A DNA stretch of 64,000 nucleotides from an uncultured Collinsella sp. (lineage in GTDB: Bacteria; Actinomycetota; Coriobacteriia; Coriobacteriales; Coriobacteriaceae): NCBI GenBank assembly GCA_959602645.1, contig CAUGTZ010000001.1, forward strand, positions 62,001 to 126,000. The letters are read 5' to 3'. Below are positions 61,762 through 64,000 of the stretch, in pieces (within the stretch, counting starts at the first letter, position 1; the number at the start of each line of letters is the position of its first letter). The notes below the pieces were generated by a model, which was not told the origin of the DNA, made no database searches, and saw only the letters and a list, made by a program, of their open reading frames with translations. A program made the position numbers and the translations under genes.

Positions 61762-61781
61762 TTTTGTTGCTGAGTTAGTAT

Positions 61782-61928
61782 TTAGAGCGTGATGATATCC
61801 GAGATATCGAGAGCCTGAACATCGGCGACATCGTGCGTGGCAAGCAATAGCATACGGCCGTCGAGCGCCGGCGCCCACGGCGCCCGGTCGACCACGGCAA
61901 GCGCAAGCTCCGCTGCAACCCCGCCGCC
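61782..61928 (-). pseudogene. Fragment of an ABC-transporter ATPase, C-terminal end
   Basis: One minus-strand frame ending in TAA at 61782 reads GVAAELALAVVDRAPWAPAL then DGRMLLLATHDVADVQALD and ISDIITL. The LLLATHD segment followed by a SDIITL strand matches the H-loop and last strand of ABC ATPases. Upstream the frame is broken and no Walker or signature motif is found, so only this tail remains. A PIN-domain reading was considered and fits less well. Confidence 0.4.
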
Positions 61929-62044
61929 ACAAGGCCGCCAGCACGCCCATAACCGCCCTCACCTTTTGATTCGCTTACGACGTGGAAGGGGCGCGACGAA
62001 CGTCGGCGCATGGCGCGCCCAATCTGGGTATCCGTCGCATGGTG

Positions 62045-62363
62045 TCCTATGTCCTGCATAATTTTACTTGCAACATGCATAAAAAGACGGGGGCACCCCT
62101 CCCCGTCCCAACGTACCCCCGCTTGGACCGTGCAAAAACCGGAGTTTTCAGCATCGCGGCCCCCGCCGGCGGCGCCGCGAATCGTGAATGCCGCGCGATC
62201 GGCGTCGTTTTGGGGCACGGCGCGACGCGAAACGCGCGCTATCGCAGCGGCGGACCCCGTCCGCCAGCCCAAGTTGCCCGTCGGGGGATCCCGCGAGATC
62301 GAATAGACGCTTCCGGCGCGTATGCAGCCACCCCGGCTTGCTGAAAACTCCCGAAAATGCACG
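62045..62363. repeat. 319-base intergenic element, copy B
   Basis: This is the GC-rich homologue of 54425-54742. Landmarks fall at offsets 0 (TCCTAT), 83 (CCGTGCAAAAA), 103 (TTCAGCATCGCGG), 165 (TTGGGGCA), 275 (GTATGCA) and the end (GCTGAAAAC, AAAATGCACG). It lies in a gene-poor stretch, 61929-62572, where I support no protein-coding gene. Confidence 0.7.
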
Positions 62364-62572
62364 GCGCGCCCCGGGGGACCCGTGCGTGCCGTTAAAAACA
62401 CGCTCGCATCCAAAAGTATGCGAACGTGGGAGCCAGATGGCGGCAAGGACGCCAAGCAGTGGGACGGAATCCCGGACGTGTCCACCCGGGCACTTCAGTC
62501 ACCGCGCGTCAGCAGAAAACCTCATGCCCTGCGCCGATGTCGGATAGCCCATCCCCCATATCAACCCTTTGC

Positions 62573-62619
62573 GCAAAACGGCAATGCCCCGTCCACGCAA
62601 ATACGTGAACGGGGCATTG
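62573..62619 (-). terminator. Terminator of the family-4 glycosidase gene
   Basis: On the minus strand CAATGCCCCGT pairs with ACGGGGCATTG, with an inner CACG/CGTG, followed by CCGTTTTGCGC, about 50 bases beyond the stop. Confidence 0.8.
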
Positions 62620-62667
62620 TTCAAATTGTGCCGTCAGTGACTCTTTTGCACCAGCGGCCTTCTAGCT

Positions 62668-64000
62668 CTAGCTAAGCTCGGGCCAGTAACCCTTGTTGGC
62701 CTCGATCATGTCGTCAAGAACTTCCTTGGCAACCTTCATCGAAGGCACGGTCTTGTTGAGCGTAAAGGCCTTGAGCGCCTTCTCGTACGAACCCTCGATC
62801 GTGGCCTCGACCACGAGCTTCTCGGAGTTCAGCTGCTGCATCATAAGACCCTGCTGGAACAGCGGAATGTTGTCGCGGCTGATGACCTCGGGGCCGTTCT
62901 TGCCAATGTAGGCAGGCAGCTCGACCATGGCGTCGTAGGGCATGTTGGGGATAGCGCCCTTGTTCTCGCAGATGACCAGGAAGCGCTGCTTGGTATCGTT
63001 CTTCAGAGCGATGGCCAGGTCGGCAATCCAGTCGCCGTGGCTACCCGCATAGAACGTGCTCTCGTCGATCTCGCCCGTCTTCTCGTAGTGGTCGATGCCA
63101 TCAAAGAGGTTCTTCTCGCGCGTCTCCTCAACCTCATTCGCACGGGTGCGCTCGGGGTTGGAATGCTCGACGAACTCCTTCTGCTGCAGGTAGTAGTTCA
63201 GGTACGTGTTGGGCAGGTACTCCGGGAAGCACTCCATGATCTCGTACTCGCCCTTCCAGACGTAGTACCAGCTGCCCTTGGTGTGGCGGTTCTGCTCGGG
63301 ATGCTCGTCAGTAGCCTCCTCGGGCTTCTTTGCCATGAGCGAGCCCATGCCCTTGAGGTAGGAGTCGGGCAGTAGAATCTCGTGCTCCTTGATGTACTCG
63401 CGCAGCTGCGGCAGGACCTCCTCGCCCTTGTGGCGGATCGAGGTGAACCAACCAAAGTGGTTGAGGCCAAAGTAATCGTACTCGACATCCTTCTTGTCGA
63501 TATCGAGCGCGGCGCAAACCACGTCGATGATCGCGATCGGCATGTCGCAGATGTTGATGATGCGAGCGTTGGGGCGCAGCACACGGCAGCCCTCGGACAC
63601 GATGGCGGCAGGGTTGGAGTAGTTGAGAATCCAGTAGTCCTTCTTGGCGTACTTCTCAACGTCATCGATCAGCTCGACCATGGGGAAGATGGTGCGCATG
63701 CCGTAGGCAAGGCCGCCGCAACCGCAGGTCTCCTGACCCACACAACCGTGACGCAGCGGAATCTTCTCGTCCTGCTCGCGCATGGCGTAGCCGCCCACGC
63801 GCATCTGGGCAAACACGAAGCTCGCGTCGGTAAAAGCCGTCTTTTTGTCGGTGGTCACCGTGAGCTTGATGTCCAGGCCGAGGTCCTCGTGCAGAATCCA
63901 GTCCACGAGCACGCCGATCTTGCGCTGGCGCTCCTCGTTGATGTCGTACAGACGAATCTCGTCAACGTCGAGCTCGTCCTTGCGAAGAGCGATGGACTTG
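62668..64000 (-). CDS. Family 4 glycoside hydrolase, probable 6-phospho-alpha-glucosidase, 5' end outside window
   Basis: About 443 residues are present and the frame runs off the right edge; codons before the GTG at 63912 read LDVDEIRLYDINEERQRKIG and are clearly coding. The family needs NAD+ and Mn2+. Visible motifs are VGQETCGCGGLAYGMRTI, NYSNPAAIVSEGCRVL and INICDMPI. The CDMP signature marks the maltose-6-phosphate hydrolase (GlvA/MalH) subgroup, as opposed to CNVP in phospho-beta-glucosidases or CHSV in alpha-galactosidases. FGLNHFGWFTSI supplies metal-site histidines. Probably fed by a PTS permease upstream of the window. A strong terminator follows. Confidence 0.9.
   Translation of the reverse strand, partial: KSIALRKDELDVDEIRLYDINEERQRKIGVLVDWILHEDLGLDIKLTVTTDKKTAFTDASFVFAQMRVGGYAMREQDEKIPLRHGCVGQETCGCGGLAYGMRTIFPMVELIDDVEKYAKKDYWILNYSNPAAIVSEGCRVLRPNARIINICDMPIAIIDVVCAALDIDKKDVEYDYFGLNHFGWFTSIRHKGEEVLPQLREYIKEHEILLPDSYLKGMGSLMAKKPEEATDEHPEQNRHTKGSWYYVWKGEYEIMECFPEYLPNTYLNYYLQQKEFVEHSNPERTRANEVEETREKNLFDGIDHYEKTGEIDESTFYAGSHGDWIADLAIALKNDTKQRFLVICENKGAIPNMPYDAMVELPAYIGKNGPEVISRDNIPLFQQGLMMQQLNSEKLVVEATIEGSYEKALKAFTLNKTVPSMKVAKEVLDDMIEANKGYWPELS

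Noticed and set aside
61782..61928. Fragment read as the end of a PIN-domain (VapC) toxin
   Set aside because: The LLLATHD and SDIITL order fits the ABC-ATPase H-loop better than the PIN C-terminus, so the toxin reading for the orphan antitoxin was dropped.
61775..62485. 236-codon minus-strand frame across the 319-base element
   Set aside because: It runs across the element and an ABC-ATPase relic in a different frame, has no ribosome site, and its counterpart in copy A is not open.
1..64000. tRNA or rRNA genes
   Set aside because: I looked for TTCGA-type T-loops with acceptor pairing and found none that could be completed; a tRNAscan run would settle this.

Overview
The window reads as chromosome of a high-GC, gut-type Coriobacteriia (Actinomycetota), most likely Collinsella or a close relative. 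This rests on codon use, Tat and sortase-like surface proteins, an RuvCAB/AddAB/DnaE repertoire, DegV and DUF4430 proteins, and one-carbon enzymes without respiratory genes. The genus is inference from general resemblance, not from a search. I saw no rRNA, tRNA or CRISPR array and no complete insertion sequence.

Layout. 0-5.2 kb: a 5'-truncated TIM-barrel protein, a DegV protein, class III fructose-1,6-bisphosphatase and two GtrA membrane proteins. 5.3-10 kb: a two-gene minus-strand operon of DUF4430 (transcobalamin-like) surface proteins, preceded by a recognisable cobalamin riboswitch. 10-16 kb: ABC1-family kinase with a small partner, a C69 dipeptidase, an AT-rich element with terminal inverted repeats, and folD-fchA. 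16-23.7 kb (accessory): two paralogous lipoproteins, a Tat-exported PI-PLC-like surface protein, a DUF1016 nuclease, a truncated ADP-ribosylglycohydrolase and several small proteins. 23.7-29.4 kb: a zinc-ribbon protein, a cation-diffusion-facilitator transporter, a membrane protein and fhs. 29.4-49.4 kb: a long minus-strand repair and replication block, addB-addA-dnaE-SNF2 helicase-superoxide reductase-NadE-like pseudoenzyme-ruvC-ruvA-ruvB. 49.4-54.3 kb: a TrpR-like regulator, a PF04020 membrane protein, an Rrf2 regulator divergent from cysK, then mnmA and an M42 peptidase. 54.3-64 kb (patchy): an iron-dependent alcohol dehydrogenase, an AT-rich LURP-like gene, YoaK, YgiQ, a CPBP protease, an orphan RelB/DinJ antitoxin, an ABC-ATPase fragment and a family-4 glycosidase cut by the window end.

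How the genes may work together. FolD, FchA-like cyclodeaminase and formate-THF ligase make a one-carbon folate set split over two loci. AddAB and RuvCAB cover end resection and Holliday-junction processing. The strongest candidate for an undescribed system is the riboswitch-controlled DUF4430 operon, which I read as a possible surface corrinoid-capture system. The intergenic DNA is also rich in palindromic families, including one about 319-base element present twice with its conserved blocks at almost identical spacing.
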